Below are positions 9,913-20,500 of a DNA stretch of 25,491 nt, in pieces; the stretch's first letter is position 1; each line of letters opens with the position of its first letter. The DNA lies in NCBI GenBank assembly GCA_001579985.1, contig LRSR01004403.1, positions 1 to 25,491 on the forward strand, in the 5' to 3' direction. Position numbers and translations under genes: made by a program. The notes below the pieces were generated by a model. That model was not told the DNA's origin, did not search any database, and worked only from the letters and a program-made list of their open reading frames with translations. This stretch comes from Hypsibius dujardini. Lineage: Eukaryota; Tardigrada; Eutardigrada; Parachela; Hypsibiidae.

Positions 9913-12900
9913 ATGTTTTTGATCATGACAGATTCAACGTCGAAAATGACAGGGGCTTCTGCTCAATGTTATTGCCGATGTTTAAGTTTATGCTGGAGCA
10001 CCACAATTTTAGCAGTTTATTTGGGAACTGCAACACGTTCTCCAAAGTTCTCAGTCGAGATTATTTCACCGTTAACTACGGGTCAGATTAGCGCGGCTTC
10101 TATGACCTTTATTGCGCCGGCTTTTGACCTGGCGATGGCCGAATTGCAGCAGGAGTATTCCCAAGTGTTCCATGTTAATCAGACATATATCTACAATAGC
10201 ACTTTAATTAGAAGCTGCGATGACTTGGTGGCAAATATTGACTTTCTTGTGGCTGATTACTATTATCGACGTGTCTTTCAACCGAATTTGACGGTTTTTG
10301 CTTTTTCGGGTGAGCCATCATTGAAGAACTGCTAACAAGAGACATCTAAATGACAATACTATTGCAGACGTTTTTTGCAGGGTGCTCTATAGAATCCGTT
10401 GCTGTGTCTAAGCTTGCTAGTGCCTGGAATCAGTTAGTGATTGTTGGGTAACTCAACTGCAGCATCCAGTTTCTTGAATGTCTGCCTGTCTGTCTTTCTG
10501 TCTGTCGCGAGTTTTCTGTATACTGCATAATAAACATATGATGTCTTACAGATCATACACGGATATGGTGTTCCAAAATCGGATTTTTTACCCGACAGTT
10601 ATTCAAGCAGCTGCTACCCCGGCCGGACAAATTCTCCATGCCATTACTACCTTCATTTCCATGTTTAATTGGACGATTATTCACATAGTGGGTGACCTTG
10701 CTGGAGTGAGCGGGGCGCTTGCAAACGTTGGTTCCAGACTCCTTGCTGCAAGTCTGAAAAAGCAGGGATGCACGATATATTCGTCAATGGTAAATACGGC
10801 TACGTCAACTGGCGACCCGTTCAAGCCTATCCTTACAGAAATTAAAAAGATAGCCCGAAGTAAGTTTAAATAACCCTTTCGAGGTGTATCTGGTTCCGTA
10901 ACTGGTAATTCATTACATTCAAGTATATAAACGTACCATTTTTTCAGTCGTCTCTTTCTGGGGACATGCCTTGTCTCTACGTAAATTTATGGTAACGAAT
11001 ACCTTAATTTGAGGGATGCCGCAATTGCTGTTCGATTTTCCAGTTATCGTTGCGAAGGTCTGTAATTATATGTTTTTAATGATGATATGGTTTTAAATAA
11101 AGCTCATGGCGCATAAAATGAACATGACGGGAGGAGACTATGTAAGTTAATGTTAAAACTATACAATTACTTACGTTTGCAAAATTCAGAAATTATAAGT
11201 ATAGTTAGTTTTCATTTTGTATCTTTATAGGTATACATTTTTGTGGACGTCATAGAATATCCGACGAGAATGTATGGAAATGTCGCTTGGCAGAACGACG
11301 ATGATGACGACAAAGTGAGAATCTTGCTGAAAGCGTAATGACGTTTGTGCATAAATTAAATTGTGCTCTGTATTTATGACAGAAAAAATTTTGTTCCATG
11401 ATGATTAATTGCATATTGAATAACAAATATTTTTGGTTTAACAACAGGTTGCAAGTATAAGAGTGCTGTAACATGTAACATTTAGCATTTAAAGAGAATT
11501 TTGGTATTGAACCCTACGTAAGAAACTAGAAACTAGTTTTAGTTCTATTTGTAATTTGTATTTTACGATGTGACAATAAATTCCTTCCGAGCGCTTACAT
11601 TGTTGCCAGGAAGCTAGATTGGCTTATCGATCCCTGGTTGTGCTGGCTCCCACTCCCACCGTGACTGCAACCTCGGAAAAGACAAGAGACGCTATTTTTA
11701 AGCAACTAATTGAGCGTACAAAACGGGACTATGACTACTCTTATCCACACAATGACCGGGTAAGATATATGCAACACAATATGAACATTGTAGCGCCCCC
11801 TCTCAAGTCATAACCCATTCAATACTGTGACCTTAACTGGTTCTAGCCGGCTCCCAATACGCTGACGTGCTACACCATGATGAAAATTTTAGGAACGGTA
11901 CGCCGGCCTGCTTTTAGCGCCCTGTAGGGGCCCGTTTAGGGTTCTAACAGGTCGAAATCAGGACCTCTCATACCAGGGCCAGGGGTTGAGCAAAAGGCAA
12001 TTTGTTTTTCAAAATTGAATCCAAAATTTGACTTCTTGTCGCTGATCATTTTGAAACTTGTTGAAGTGTGAGGGTCTCATTTCCAGGGACCTGTGAAATT
12101 TAAAAACTCGTTCAAAAATATCTTTTTTTTTATCAAATGTGGACCGTTTTTGAATGTTTTGAACCTCCCATTTGTATTCATCAATAGAAAAATTAAACTG
12201 GACCTCAACAAACATCAAATTTGAACGGAAAACTAATATTTTTAAAAATGTTTTGAAATACCAGGGGGCCCACAAGAAATTAGACCCCAAAACCCCACAA
12301 ACTGCAAATGATCAGGGACAAGAGGCCCAATTTGGGTTCAGGTTTGAGAAAAATGCGTTTTGTTCCTTTGCCCACTCCCTGGCCCAACCGCGAGGGGTCC
12401 TGGTTCCGATTTATAAGGACCCTAAACGAGCCTCTGTCCTCCTCCGGCAAAGCAACGTGGTGAATCGACATTCAAACTGTCAACATGCATGGTAGAATGT
12501 GGCAACTCTGATCCGGGACCACGTAACTCCGACCACTGAGCTTCTCGTGCGAAGTATAGCTAACACTTCATTCCCTACGAACGTGGGCACTATCGTCTTC
12601 AATGCAGCGGGCGAGCGAATTGTTCCGTATGACGTGAAACAGCTCAACTGGACAACTGGCACTTTTCAGGCAAATCTTATCCTCAAACTTGCAACTAAAG
12701 TTTGTCAATCGCGAGAGTGCTACATGCGTGGAAAATTTTATATGGATATTTAATTTTACAAGGATCGATTGTGGTAATTTGGCGCGAATGCAGCTGACTA
12801 AAAGAATAGTTTTCAGGTTTTACTATTGTTCAGTTTGATCTTTCGTTGACTGATCTGTGAAGTTGTGAATCTTTTACCGCCTTGAAGTAAATCTCTTTGC

Positions 12901-13632
12901 GTTTGTGATAAAACTTTGCATGTAATCAGACTTAACCATCCCTCTAAAAGGGTTTGTTTGCTTTAAAATATATACAAATACCTTTTAGTCCAACAGAAAA
13001 TAATATTTTCCCTTAAGGAATCACGATTTTCCTATAAAATGTACATGCACAATGCAACCAAAGAATTTATAATCCCGTATTTAGGCAATACTACGCCAAA
13101 GCCCAGACGGAATTCTGGAATACCGCCTCGTCCGAGAGTTCGAATGGATAGGTGGACTACCACCATCGAACGAGCCAGTCTGTGGATTTTCCGGCTACAT
13201 TGGACCTTGTGCAGTAACTGGTGGTGCGTTATTGAAAGTGACGTTGTCAACTTATGTGTATATCACTGTTAAACATACCTCGTTAGTCGATTGAATATTT
13301 AGCTTGGATTTCTTTTTGTTAAAAGGAAAGAGCTACACAACTCTACTTGTCAGCATTGTGGTTCTGTTCTGCGCGATTGTTTTCGCCATTAGCTGGTATA
13401 TTCGCAGGTAAAAGACGACTATATGCTCGCACCGGTTTTTCAAGCTTGAGGTATAGGCGCAAATTCCTGTTGCCTTACCGCATTTTACAGGGACTACCTG
13501 GCTCAGCAAATATGGCAGTTTCGGTTTGAAGAGTTCAAGTACTTTGAGCTAACTTCTGCGCTCGATTTCCGGATCATGACAAGCTTCACTCATTACGAAA
13601 TAAACTGGGCAACTTGTAGTAAAGTTCAGTGA
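9913..13632 (+). CDS. natriuretic-peptide-receptor-like membrane receptor, no cyclase domain
   Basis: Exons with matching phases are 9913-10309, 10381-10447, 10552-10859, 10948-10991, 11103-11141, 11231-11314, 11610-11759, (11847-11897 uncertain), 12496-12669, 13085-13223, 13326-13407 and 13491-13632: about 541 residues, or 558 with the uncertain exon. There is an N-terminal signal (hydrophobic at about 24-38), then an ANF-receptor/periplasmic-binding-like ectodomain with family-type segments: CSIESVAVSKLASAWNQ, MTGGDYVYIFVD, NAAGERI, TGTFQ and PP-x4-P-x-CGF. Several NxS/T sites are present. One transmembrane helix (TLLVSIVVLFCAIVFAISWY) is followed by a 48-residue tail containing QIWQFRFEEF, like the receptor guanylate cyclase juxtamembrane region. 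The tail then ends at TGA. No kinase-homology or cyclase motif was found downstream, so the layout resembles the clearance receptor NPR-C. Ligand binding at the cell surface is inferred. In-frame ATGs also occur at 9925 and 9946. Confidence 0.85.
10480..10507 (+). repeat. short CTGT-type microsatellite in receptor intron 2
   Basis: Imperfect CTGT/CTGC/CTTT units lie inside a 104-bp intron, about 45-70 bases upstream of its 3' splice site. Confidence 0.7.
11847..11897 (+). CDS. uncertain small exon of the receptor gene
   Basis: The segment lies between a plausible acceptor (GGTTCTAG) and a plausible donor (ACG|GTACGC). It reads 17 codons in phase 0 on both sides, as both neighbouring exons require. 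Its peptide (PAPNTLTCYTMMKILGT) does not show the YDA-x-LYA-type motif expected at this place in ANF-receptor domains. It may be a false exon. Confidence 0.3.
11925..12436. mobile_element. hAT-type MITE, copy 2, inside a receptor intron (512 bp)
   Basis: The right end (ACGAGCCTCTG) is the complement of CAGAGGCTCGTTTAGGGT. The left end reads TAGGGGCCCGTTTAGGG. The arms are complementary along most of their length, and the central part resembles the centre of copy 1 (for example CAACAAACATCAAATTTGA here, and its near complement TCAAATTTGTGGTTTGTTG there). The flanking 8-mers GCGCCCTG and TCCTCCTC do not match, so the target duplication has decayed or one border is rearranged. It sits in the sense-strand intron between the exons at 11610-11759 and 12496-12669. 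Confidence 0.7.
12670..12671 (+). other. GC splice donor (GC-AG intron 12670-13084)
   Basis: The exon ends ...ACTTTTCAG at 12669, followed by GCAAAT instead of GT. The acceptor is TATTTAG|GCA at 13083-13085. The phases agree (0/0), and the joined peptide TGTFQ-AILRQ matches the spacing of ANF-receptor proteins from TGTFQ to the C-terminal CGF. The nearest GT alternative (after ACTAAA) would insert ten residues. Confidence 0.6.
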
Positions 13633-14735
13633 AGGTTATAATATGTGTATACTGTGCGTGTATATTCTACACGTTTATACGTGTGTGCTGTACGTATATA
13701 TTCTTGTTGATAATGCCGATTGTATAAACAATCCCCAGAGACAATTTGTCATTCCGGAAGTCACGTGTCGTCCTGCATTTACCAATTTAAATACTGTCTA
13801 GTGAGCTAATCAGTGATGATTTTCAAAGCAAAAACTCGTACCGCTTCACTACACACTTTATAATGGTTTCGTATATATCATAACTTAACTCTTAATTATG
13901 ATTCTCGCCGTACTTGGTCCCAATAAATTTTTCGGATGTGGATTTTCAAAGTTGGGAAAACATTCGCCAGATTTTATTTTCCCTGATTTTCCTTGACAAA
14001 AGCACTTTTTTAGAAATATGTGATGAAAATTTATTTGTTGTGACAGTAACCTAATTCAATTTTAAGCGATTGCCAATCAGCCAAGTATTTATTCGTGATA
14101 AGGGGGCGTAACTATAGACCTTTTGTTAAAATTGATAGCTCAAAAAACACGCTTTGCAACTTGGGCTTACGCTACAAGTCAGCCCACCCGTTTTGTCTCT
14201 GTTGCTTTTACGAATTCTGACCTTGCTAACACTTGGATCACCCGAACAACATCCAGTCCCACGTGCCGATATTTGTTTCTCAGTATCGAAAAAATAAGAG
14301 ACCTGAGACTGGTCCTTAGGGCATCTAGTAAAACTGGTATTGCAACATTCGATTGAATACAAGTGGAGTTAAAAAACACTCAGCACTTTCCATAATCTGG
14401 CAAAGTTTTGCTAGACCCGGTCTTATCCGTATACCCAAAACACTTGGTTACCAGAGGGTTAACCGCTCGGTATGAACGTAACTCACACCGTACTAGAGAA
14501 ACCAGAGATCCGACGCGTCACTCTAATGCAGTGAGTCATCCTTTTCTCTTGCTCGTCTAGAACGTTTACGTTTTCTCATGCAAGGTCAGTTGCAGACAAG
14601 CCTGAGCGTAGCAAAAAAAAAGTATTTTTCATTACCGCGGTCCCGGTTTCGGTTAATATTTCTGTATCTTGCAAGCTCGGCAATACGGAATTTGGGCCGC
14701 GAGAAGCCCAAGCCGCATTTCCGTTGAGTCAGACG
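13633..14735. other. 3' untranslated / intergenic stretch
   Basis: It holds the presumed 3' UTR, a degenerate GTGTATA-type stretch (13640-13705) and no coding exon that continues the receptor. A small hairpin (TTGGGC ... GCCCAA) lies near 14692-14711. The frames at 14123-14379 have no kinase or cyclase motif. Confidence 0.5.
13922..13927 (+). terminator. poly(A) signal of the receptor gene
   Basis: AATAAA lies about 290 bases past the TGA, the first canonical signal downstream on the + strand. Confidence 0.45.
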
Positions 14736-15380
14736 CAGAGATGGCGCACTCTTGAATTTAGCGCTCGCGCGCTCTGTTCGCTCTCAAGTATGCGCTCGCG
14801 CTCTTTTTACGCTCTGATACTATACATTTTTTGCATGTGAAATTGCAGAACTGTACATTTGTATAAAAATTTCAATCTGTTTAATTTGGATACGAGAAAC
14901 ACGTTTAAATTCTTTAACGAAACAAATATTAAATCATTTTTCAGCAAATTGAATGCGCTTTTTGAAAAATGTCGAAACTAAAAAGTTAACTTCACAACAG
15001 GCTTTTTTTGTCAGAGCAAGGACGCTGTTAAGATGCTGAATCTGTAAAAAAGTGTAGATAATTTGAAATTTTTTTCTGTCTGGCTGAGCGAGGGAAGAAA
15101 ACCTAGCCGTTTTATTCGGTCTCCACTCTTTTGTAACTGCAAACCCCTAAAATACGCAAAACTCATCCAGTGATTATTTGGGTGGGGAGTTGAGACGGGC
15201 AATTATGCTAAAGCAGTCAATTACACCAAATATAGCGTATATACAAGGTACACTCGTCTAAAAACCCGTTGTAGATCGATCTTTTGATTATTAAAAATAT
15301 CGATAATTATCATTCGATTAACTTCTGAATGAGCGCGCTCTCGCGCTCGCGCTCTTTGGCCAGAGATGGGACCATCTCTG
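14736..15380. mobile_element. second hAT-type non-autonomous element (645 bp)
   Basis: The left end starts CAGAGATGGCGC, and the right end is the complement of CAGAGATGGTCC. The outer flanks GTCAGACG (14728-14735) and GTTAGATG (15381-15388) agree at 6 of 8 bases, with both differences C/T, fitting a decayed 8-bp target duplication. Both ends carry GCGCTC-rich interior repeats: the 15-mer GCGCTCGCGCTCTTT occurs at 14792-14806 and again at 15343-15357. Sub-terminal repeats are typical of hAT transposase binding. The interior is AT-rich and codes for no transposase. Confidence 0.6.
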
Positions 15381-15381
15381 G
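15360..15381. repeat. 10-bp-stem palindrome at the element's right end
   Basis: CCAGAGATGG and CCATCTCTGG are separated by GA. The right border of the element therefore carries its terminal motif twice, in opposite orientations. Confidence 0.85.
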
Positions 15382-15524
15382 TTAGATGTCTCCAGTCACC
15401 ACAAAAGCGCACTCAGTACTCCACAACCTACATGTTCAGTCCTTCACTCCTTCCCTTCTATTTTTCTGCCGTCCCCTGCCCGTAAGGTTCTCTCCCTTTT
15501 GCGCCATCGACCTTTGTGTACACG

Positions 15525-15594
15525 ATGAAGTCTACGGTGGTCACGGTGCTGCTGCTCTTCGAAGTAGCGGTTTATTCAACCACAGTACTCGCAG
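15525..15594 (+). CDS. signal-peptide exon of an unidentified secreted or membrane protein
   Basis: ATG at 15525 opens a 23-codon frame that reads as a textbook signal peptide: a short K-containing start (MKST), a hydrophobic core VVTVLLLFEVAV and a small-residue end (STTVLA). It runs straight into a donor-like GCAG|GTACAG at 15594/15595 in phase 1. The partner exon is uncertain. One candidate follows at 16247-16302, which would give a 41-residue precursor; other acceptors cannot be excluded. It begins 145 bp after the hAT-type element, so its promoter may lie in or beside it. The function is unknown. Confidence 0.4.
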
Positions 15595-17412
15595 GTACAG
15601 GTCATCATCAATAGCATTGTGAAATACAATCAACTTGTCTGGCAACAGCATTATACCCGTCCTCATCAAAGAAATCGCTGTCTACGGCATTGCCACAGTG
15701 GGAGATCTGCCAGGTTAACCCAACCTGGAATGTCTCCGTCTCTCTCAGACTTTGCAACTAACTAGGGGTCAATTATCTCTGTCAAATTCAGATCGCTTCT
15801 TAAACCCTTTTTTTGAATACCATCTCCCAACCATGGTTTTAGAAAATACGACTCGCGACAGTGGGGCCCCTATTCGATGGGAAAAAATCTGGAAGAACCC
15901 TATTGCGGTACTTTTTATACAGTGCTCACAGTCTATTGATTGATTGATCAACGGATTTGAACTTTGAGTTCTTCATTGTAAACGCGAATAATTTTGTCTC
16001 CCCGCAAGTTCACTAGCTCATGAACTTGCTTTTTGTTTGCATTTGTTTTCTCGATTGTTTGCCGTGAATGATTGCGCGGCTGCTGCTCCTCCTACTTGAT
16101 ATAGAGGAATAAAAGCACGAGCTAGTTTTTGGCTTTCTCGGCACAAATTATAACCCAACCCGCACTATACGTATCGCGCGCAATATTTCATTTAAGGAGA
16201 GAACTTATTGAAACGCCTCGGATGGTAATGGGATGTTGATTTTTAGGCGGCCAATGCAAAAGTGGGCGTGGCAACGCCATAAAATCCCGTATTTGCTCTT
16301 AACTTCGCATCCTCTTAGCCCCGGTGGAGCCGCTCCAATTTAGAGCCACTCTCTAGTGCGAAGTGAAAGTGATTCGAAATTTGCACCGGCTGCAATGTGT
16401 GCAAGCCTCATAAAGTGGCACGTGGTTTTAAATTTGATATTAATTAAGCCTAACGCTGCAGCAGCACAGGATGCTGGGGAATGGGAAAAAGTTCCCCGCA
16501 AAATTAGCCCGCTTTAAGCTCCGGTTTCCAGGTGTAGAGCTTGCCGGTCTTCGGAAAAATCTGGATATCTCAAGAAAAGCATTATAAGTTGGATCGGATT
16601 GTTGTTGACCCTGATCCCTTTTGAGCAGGAATTTTGAGAGGCCAAAAGTTTGCAATTCCAATTTTACTTCTTATCATTTGTGTGGTTTGCCGATTGGTAG
16701 TAAAGGTCCCACGCATGCTCTTTTATTTCCTGTTAAATTTGGGAAAGTTGAACGTCAGAGCAAATATCGAATACGACGCGGAGGGATTTTAATTTCAGCC
16801 ATTACATTTAATGGACAGAATGGCCTCCTTGTGCCTCACGGAGTTTCGCCTTGATTTGTGCGTCAGCTCTTAATTTTTAATTTTAACTTAATTTGATGCC
16901 AGTTCCAAATCAAATGATTCAGAGGGAGAAGAAGGTGGCAGTCGGAATGCAGACAGCTTTTTGATGTAAGCCTACCGAAAGATTATTTTTTGTAGTTTTT
17001 GAGAAATAGTTTTCTTTGATGCAACTTTTTTTCGTAACTCATCTAAGATTAAACTAAGATAATTAGGGGCTAGCTAGTTTAAATAGTTGACGAACTCTTT
17101 ACAAAAAATTGTTTGACATTACTTTCAGTTTACTCCTCATATATAGACATTCCCTAACAATAGCTTTTTCATTTCATCATATGGTCAGCTCGACAAAAGT
17201 AAAAAAGTATCAATACTTAATTATTTGAATGTTAGCCCAATGGCCTCAATGTAAACCTAGTAAAGATAAATAGAAAACGTATTGTATTGCATTTGAAATT
17301 ATAACATAACGCAAAAAAGACCATAAGTATAATATCTATACGGAACTGGGAGGGGCTCTTGAGAGTGAACAAACTTGCTCAAGTACACAAGAATTAAGAA
17401 AATGATAGAATA
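15595..17412. other. intron or intergenic stretch between convergent genes
   Basis: Apart from the candidate small exon at 16247-16302, no coding segment is supported. The frames at 15752-15951 and 16440-16854 lack domain features. GATATAGAGGAATAAAAG near 16098-16115 could be a poly(A) or TATA-like site. The last few hundred bases are AT-rich. Confidence 0.45.
16247..16302 (+). CDS. candidate terminal mini-exon with two cysteines
   Basis: It follows a good acceptor (TTGATTTTTAG), starts in the phase required by the signal-peptide exon and ends at TAA. It would give the mature peptide GGQCKSGRGNAIKSRICS, with two cysteines 12 residues apart. The link to the upstream exon rests only on phase and splice-site fit. 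Confidence 0.2.
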
Positions 17413-17418
17413 TTTATT
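17413..17418 (-). terminator. poly(A) signal of the TRH-receptor-like gene
   Basis: AATAAA on the - strand lies about 97 bases past the stop codon at 17515, the expected place for a short 3' UTR. Confidence 0.6.
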
Positions 17419-17514
17419 GAGTCTAGACGGAATGTGTTAGTGCAAGGTCCACGGCAGCTGCGATGATCCGGTACACCATGGCTCAGTGTCCCGAGTGAAT
17501 GTAAGATGGAGGCC

Positions 17515-20500
17515 TTATAAGGCAATGGCGGTGGGCGGGCAGCAACTGATGAGCCAGCGCATCTTATCCGACTTCCGCAGGACAATCTCCCAGACGGCGA
17601 CACGGAATCGCCGGCACAGGATATTATAGAGGAAGGGATTGATGGCGCAATTAAGGTAAATTAGCGTCTTGGCGAACAGCAGAAACCACATGTCTAACCA
17701 TGGCTCACTGGCGAATGTGTTGTACAGGAGGAGCCCGCGAAACGGCAGCCACGACACTGCGAACATCACCACAATCACCACCATCATCCGAAGACCCTGG
17801 AATAAGTATAGAAAAGGGGTGATAAGAGGGGATTGGGCAAACAGAGAGAGCTACTAATTAGATCCTCTCGTGCGTAAGCGGGTCTTCAGACAAACCACAC
17901 GAGCTCCAATTGCAACTTTATACAGAAACGAAGCAACAACAACCGTCGAACGATGGCAAGAGAGAGACCTTTTTTGATTTGCCCTAGGATTACGAAATCT
18001 GGTGTGTGTGTGTGTGTGTGTGGTGTAGATTCATACCATAAGCATCCCGGGCTGATTAAAGTTCACTAAATTCCGAGTAAATTACGCGTGGAATTATCCC
18101 ACATTTGCCATAATAAAGGTTTGTGTTGCTTTTTTTGAAAAATGAACGAACTCATACAGGATTGGAGGAAGATCTATTTTTGGGGCAGTTGCTGTTGTAA
18201 TTGTACAAAATAAAACAACGAAATATTGATAAACGTTTTTGCCTATCTGAGCTATAGTTAGGCCTACACCTGTCTTCTTACATGTACGTCCTTACATAGA
18301 ATTACAATTGGGATTGGATTGGGAAGAGCAGTACATAAGCTGAAGGCGACCAACATTAAATAAGTGAAGTGTTTTTTGTTTGCTTCGCGCACAGCTAAAT
18401 TGAAATAAATAAAATTACGTAGTAAAACAGTAAAAATTTTCATTTCATGGCATAATATCCCAAAAAATATACACAAAAATAAGGACAAAGTTTAATACAA
18501 AAATTAAATTAAATTTGCGTACAAACGACGCGGAAGGAAGCGGAAACAATCCTAGGCGGTGCGGCGCGCACACGGAAAAATATGCCTATTTTCAACTCGG
18601 AGCGGCGCGAAATATCCGAAAAATCCCGCCGCGCGCAGTGCTGATTTCCCTCTCGAGTCTGGATAGTAAGTTCCTGGACTGTCCGTCGGCATGTCTGAAT
18701 AAGCGTCTTATACATCTAACCCGATGCCTGTGTATGTCTATAAATATCTATCCCGGCATAATATTTGAATATTTTACATTGTATTCGGATAATCTGACTG
18801 ACTGTCTTCTATCCTGAATCGCTCGTACCATATTTTGGCTATCTGTATGTCTCGCGGTCTACTTGTCTATCCATTTATATGTCTGATTGATTGTCCGTCT
18901 GTCTCTCTGTCTGCCTCTCTGTCCGTCTGTCTGTCTGTCTATGTGTCTGTCTGTCTGCCTCTCTGACTCTCTGACTGTGCGCCTATATGCCTGATTGACT
19001 GTTTGTTTGTCTGGCTGTCTGTCTGTCTGTCTATGTGTCTGTCTGTCGGACGATCTGCCTGTCTGTCTATCTGCTTGTCTGCCTGTCCGTCTGTCTGTTG
19101 ATCTATTCCTGTATTTGCCTGCCTCACCATCACCTTGTTTTCTAATCTGTCAGATTACTTCCTCTTCACCTGCTTGACGAGTGAAGTGACCCAGGTGCGC
19201 AACAGTCCTACGTCTTTGTCCCTTTAACAATATCCTTCCCCCATCATCCTCGGAATTCAAGGGACAGGATATATTTACCAAGTGCATTTCGCGAAAACCT
19301 CTCGTTTCCACTCACATTAACAGCACAGGATTTTCATCAAACTTATTAGCTCCTTTCTTCCGTAAACCCTCAATGCTTAATTATAGTGATTCTTCCTTGT
19401 CATCATCTCGCTAGAGCACCACACAAACAGACAGACACCACGCACCTGAGACTGCTCCGCCCGATGCGAACCGTGATCGTGGCAGAAGCCGCTACTCTGC
19501 GTAATGGAGTCGTACTCCTGGAATTGTTGCTGCTGCAGCGGCGGTTGGCCGTCCCAGGTGCCGTTGGCGTGAGACGGTCGGTTCTCGGTGATCCACGTCC
19601 CGCCGTTGTCGAGGTAGACATGCACCCCGTAGCCGGAGCTGTGGCGCTTGCGTGTGGAGAAGCGGCGAACGCGTTCCCGGAGGACGCGGGCAATCTTGGC
19701 ATATGCCACGACCGCCACCACAAGTGGGATCAGGTAGAACAACACCAGGTCCGTGCCGAATATCCCGGCGTAGGACTCTAGGGTGAGGCGGAGCTCGCAC
19801 TGCTCCATTCCCAGGTTGTTGGAATCGCGGCGCACCTCGGTCAAGCCGAACCACGGGGCGCAGTAGGCGAACGCGAGCAGCCAGCAGAGCATGATGACTT
19901 TGCGTGACCGGTGGAGGGTGCAGAGTTTTTGCGCTTGAAGGGGCCGGCACCCGGCGATGTAGCGCTCCACCGTGAAGGCCAGGAGACTGGAGAAAAATAA
20001 AGCGATTGTAAGCTGTTATGTGATAAAGTAATATTAAGCGGGAAAAACAAAAACTATTTGACTAACTAGTTTTTGAGTTAACTAAAATTTCATGATACAG
20101 TATTGTTTATGTTGACAAGAAAAATAAAAATTAATTGAGTAATTAGCTTTTTGTTAAATAAGAATTAGTGAATTAGTTTTTAAATTAAATAAAAAGTAGT
20201 GTCACAGTATTGTTAAGGGGGACAAAAAGAAAAACATTAGTCGACTATTTTCATAGTCAACTGAAAATTAGTGAATTGGGTTGATTTTCACATAGATGAT
20301 AGTCAATTAAATAGTATAAAATTTGTTTGCTGCGAATTATTAACCAATGCGCATGTTTCTGTTGAAGGGGTGAACCGCCCTAACATAAAGTAGAGTAAAA
20401 TGATCGCAATCGCTGAGGGAATGAAATCGCTCGCAAATGACGCATAAGCTGAGTTGTGTGAAATTCAAGGAATATTATTTACTGTGGGACAGCACGTTAC

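Larger units (their letters stand above)
17797..19445 (-). other. intron 3 of the TRH-receptor-like gene
   Basis: It holds a (GT)n run (18002-18022), a CpG-rich block (about 18524-18640) in otherwise AT-rich DNA and a long imperfect CTGT array (about 18840-19125). The open frames over the array simply translate the tetranucleotide repeat. Confidence 0.7.

Noticed and set aside
11231-11314. DDDDDK, an enteropeptidase-like cleavage motif in the receptor ectodomain
   Set aside because: An acidic stretch is normal at this point of natriuretic receptors, just before the next helix, so no processing role is implied.
13633-17412. Possible continuation of the receptor with kinase-homology and cyclase exons
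   Set aside because: I looked for codings of cyclase motifs such as GDAY, GDTVN and SDIVGFT on the + strand and found none.
18939-19177. Open frames rich in CLSVCLSVCL or DRQTDRQ
   Set aside because: They are direct translations of the CTGT microsatellite.
19386-19781. 131-residue + strand frame
   Set aside because: It is the antisense shadow of the G+C-richer third exon of the TRHR-like gene.
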